Below, piece after piece: positions 62,516-64,000 of a stretch of DNA of 64,000 bases. Under the pieces are notes generated by a model, which was given only the letters and a program-made list of their open reading frames with translations, had not been told where the DNA came from and made no database searches. A program made the position numbers and the translations under genes. Each line of letters starts with the position of its first letter. The first letter of the stretch is position 1. This DNA comes from DAIQRJ01 sp963708795 (lineage in GTDB: Bacteria > Actinomycetota > Actinomycetes > Propionibacteriales > DAIQRJ01), in assembly GCA_963708795.1 (NCBI GenBank), contig CAVPUH010000007.1:266387-330386 (forward strand), written 5' to 3'.

Positions 62516-63089
62516 AAGCCCGCGCCGACGTCCAATACCATATCCCATTGTGCCCCGCATCCAGCATCGGTCTCGCGAAAAAACCGGCCAGCATCCAACG
62601 ATTTTCTGCGCTCTTCGACAGAACCAGCGAAATCTGCTGCGGTTGGGGTACTCCCGTCGCGTGAGCCAACGCCAGTGCATAGGTTCCGGGAGGCAGCCCG
62701 TTAAAGTTCATCACCACCACCGGAGTTCCACAAAAGAACTCTGTTCGAGCATTGCCTGCAGGTTCAGTTGACGCATCGAGGAAATAAAGATTGTTGATGA
62801 TGATAGTGGACTGTTGAACCAGCGGCTTCAGGGTTTGAACAGATGCGGCAATTCCGCCAAAATCAGCGGCTACCTGGTCTATCGTATTTGTCTGAAGATT
62901 CTGAACGTCACCGCTTTGCACCGCACGAATCAAGGACCGTGCAGCAATAGATAGCGCATCCCGATCGACTGCGTTCATTTGCGATTCTGTCTTACACGAT
63001 GCACCGAACGCAGCCTGGATCAACAGGCCGCTGGCGCAGGCAAGAACCGACTCCCGTAGCGCCCGGTTCCAGTCTATACGTCTCATCAT
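62415..63089 (-). CDS. Secreted protein of acidobacterial appearance, C-terminus lost at the junction
   Basis: From ATG 63089: a signal peptide (ESVLACASGLLIQAAFG, cleavage near FGA-S) and a mature part with ALSIAARSLIRAVQSGD, VAADFGGIAASVQTLKPLV, YFLDASTEPAGNARTEFFCG, VVMNFNGLPPGTYALAL and AENRWMLAGFFARPM. I recall this pattern from Acidobacteriota proteins of unknown function, but cannot verify it here. Family likeness ends near 62509 (ARAFAE), after which the frame runs antisense into helicase sequence to 62415. The true gene should be longer. GC and codon use differ from the first 60 kb. Confidence 0.6.
   Translation of the reverse strand: MMRRIDWNRALRESVLACASGLLIQAAFGASCKTESQMNAVDRDALSIAARSLIRAVQSGDVQNLQTNTIDQVAADFGGIAASVQTLKPLVQQSTIIINNLYFLDASTEPAGNARTEFFCGTPVVVMNFNGLPPGTYALALAHATGVPQPQQISLVLSKSAENRWMLAGFFARPMLDAGHNGIWYWTSARAFAERCPKQPAGLRDRVQFVTQKEEMETSFRSDV
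62500..62520. other. Chimeric junction between two unlike sequences
   Basis: Left of here the helicase reads on in frame to VVLDNVLRK. Right of here, on the opposite strand, a secreted protein homologous up to WYWTSARAFAE begins. Both lose their likeness within the same ~12 bases (GTTCTGCGAAAG), after which each frame is only a random tail. GC drops to about half on the right. The join is therefore either a misassembly or an illegitimate recombination point. Confidence 0.7.
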
Positions 63090-63226
63090 TATGGTCGAGC
63101 CTCGATACCGAGGTTTTGCCGGCATTAGAACATCGCGCCGGCTCTGAATCATTAGATGCAGAAGGTCGCGTGCGGCGAACCTGACTTCACAAGTCGAAAA
63201 TCGCCCACGTATTGGGAAGGGGAAAT

Positions 63227-63937
63227 CTACTGCCCCTCGACCGCCCACTTGTCAGGTGGGTAATCGACGACTTCATACGAAAGTTTCCTCACAGCGTGTC
63301 TAATCACTTCTGCTTCGACTTCCCTGACATGCATGGCGCGAATAACGGTTAGACTTCCCACTAAATCGGCTAGTTTCAAGTACGCTTCTCGATTCGTCCG
63401 GACAAATTTGAGAGGATACTCAGGCTTCCGCGCCCGGGCCTGCACAGGATCAGCATCGAGCAGGTAACTGACACCCGGTCGGGGAACAAAAGACATGATC
63501 ATGCGCACATATCCGCGAATGATAGGATTTCCCAAATTCAAGTTCGCGAGTTCGTCGTACGTGTATCGATCGAAGATCACAAGGTCATAGCCGCATCGCA
63601 GGGTTTTGTTTACAGCAAGCCTGGTCGATACCGCGTCCACAAAGTATAAAAACAGGCGTACCGAGGTCATGATTCCCGACTGCACATTTTTGTCCCGGCG
63701 GTGGATCGGCGCGGACGGGGTGCCGATCCCACTATCGCCCTTGAAGATCTTGTGCCCTGAGGTCTCGCGGATCTCTTTCAATCGCGCAATGTCATCCCAG
63801 AATCGCACGACGTGCACCCGCAGACCCTCTTGCGTAAGGTGTCTCGCCAGGCCCTCGATTTGTGTACTCTTCCCGGCGCCGTCAATCCCGGAAAAACTCA
63901 CAAAGACTGTACGACGACCCCCACCTCGTTTATCCAT
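63227..63937 (-). CDS. Thymidylate-kinase-like P-loop nucleotide kinase
   Basis: 236 residues from ATG 63937. P-loop FSGIDGAGKSTQIEGLARHL, the kinase-type DRYTYDELANL (DR-Y motif), and the LID-like Arg segment RARKPEYPLKFVRTNREAYLKL. The insertions relative to TMP kinase (HKIFKGDSGIG, VQSGIMTSVRLFLYFVDAVSTRLAV) are longer than usual, so it may act on another substrate or in polysaccharide-related clusters where such kinases also occur. The base composition matches the foreign-looking segment. It is read toward the truncated secreted-protein gene on the same strand. Confidence 0.8.
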   Translation of the reverse strand: MDKRGGGRRTVFVSFSGIDGAGKSTQIEGLARHLTQEGLRVHVVRFWDDIARLKEIRETSGHKIFKGDSGIGTPSAPIHRRDKNVQSGIMTSVRLFLYFVDAVSTRLAVNKTLRCGYDLVIFDRYTYDELANLNLGNPIIRGYVRMIMSFVPRPGVSYLLDADPVQARARKPEYPLKFVRTNREAYLKLADLVGSLTVIRAMHVREVEAEVIRHAVRKLSYEVVDYPPDKWAVEGQ

Positions 63938-63957
63938 TCTCTTGCTCCCTGTCTTTC

Positions 63958-63991
63958 CACCGGATCGCGCAGCCCACCGGATCGCGCAGCC
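63958..63991. repeat. Tandem duplication of 17 bases
   Basis: CACCGGATCGCGCAGCC occurs twice back to back (63958-63974 and 63975-63991), about 20 bases ahead of the kinase-like gene's start on its minus-strand 5' side. It may be a small tandem repeat or an assembly stutter near a contig end. Confidence 0.6.
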
Positions 63992-64000
63992 TTATGGCCG

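Noticed and set aside
1..64000. tRNA, rRNA, CRISPR arrays, insertion sequences or phage genes
   Set aside because: None was recognised by reading: no clover-leaf-like segments, no regularly spaced repeats, and no transposase or integrase motifs.

Overview
The first ~60 kb is high-GC DNA with GTG starts, tightly packed genes and many 4-base start/stop overlaps. The gene families (GAF-ANTAR regulators, polyphosphate glucokinase, a FadE5-like acyl-CoA dehydrogenase, a DprE2-like reductase, Excalibur and DUF3072 proteins, a lipoprotein penicillin-binding protein) point to an actinomycete. I cannot name the genus. The last ~1.5 kb (from about 62.5 kb) has clearly lower GC and different gene types, and is joined in the middle of a helicase gene. 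It looks like a chimeric join to DNA of another organism, possibly an acidobacterium.

Layout. 0-5 kb: the end of an unknown protein, then a branched 2-oxo acid dehydrogenase operon (E1alpha, E1beta, E2). 5-8.5 kb: a secreted crystallin-like protein, an ECF sigma factor with a membrane partner, and a PBP lipoprotein. 8.6-20.6 kb: a thioredoxin-NHL protein, a PhyH dioxygenase, a phosphotransferase, a GH36-like glycosidase, a DprE2-like reductase, an HTH/Clp_N-VOC pair behind twin operators, an MFS exporter, an acyl-CoA dehydrogenase with a 16-bp palindromic operator, and polyphosphate glucokinase. 20.6-28.7 kb: an ABC exporter pair and a complete five-gene peptide-type ABC importer. 28.7-35 kb: a PCu(A)C-like lipoprotein, a two-component system, two kinase-like phosphotransferases, and an MBL-Rieske protein. 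35-43.6 kb: a truncated globin, a broken nucleotide pyrophosphohydrolase-like gene, membrane proteins, a GAF-PAS-GGDEF cyclase, a GNAT acetyltransferase, methionine aminopeptidase facing an XRE regulator across a 22-bp palindrome, and an Excalibur protein. 44-50 kb: membrane protein, ChbG deacetylase, two secreted proteins that share an upstream ~63-bp dyad, a methyltransferase and DUF3072. 50-60.3 kb: a RpiB/LacAB-like isomerase coupled to a DhaK-DhaL kinase, an ArsR-SRPBCC operon behind a 48-bp palindrome, three GAF/ANTAR proteins, two zinc-ribbon proteins, an EltD-like polyol dehydrogenase and an aldo/keto reductase. 60.4-62.5 kb: a PLD-helicase of lower GC, truncated at the join. 62.5-64 kb: foreign-looking DNA with a truncated secreted protein and a thymidylate-kinase-like protein.

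How genes may work together. The polyol dehydrogenase (58 kb), DhaK-DhaL kinase and RpiB-like isomerase (50-52 kb) together could turn erythritol into erythrose 4-phosphate; this is inference from family membership. Several short palindromes sit directly in front of small DNA-binding proteins and are probably autoregulatory operators.

Sequence quality. At least ten genes are interrupted by single-base frameshifts while the protein homology continues in the next frame. Several shifts come in compensating pairs. This pattern fits uncorrected indel errors better than true gene decay, so most of these genes are annotated here as full-length CDS spans with the shift positions given.
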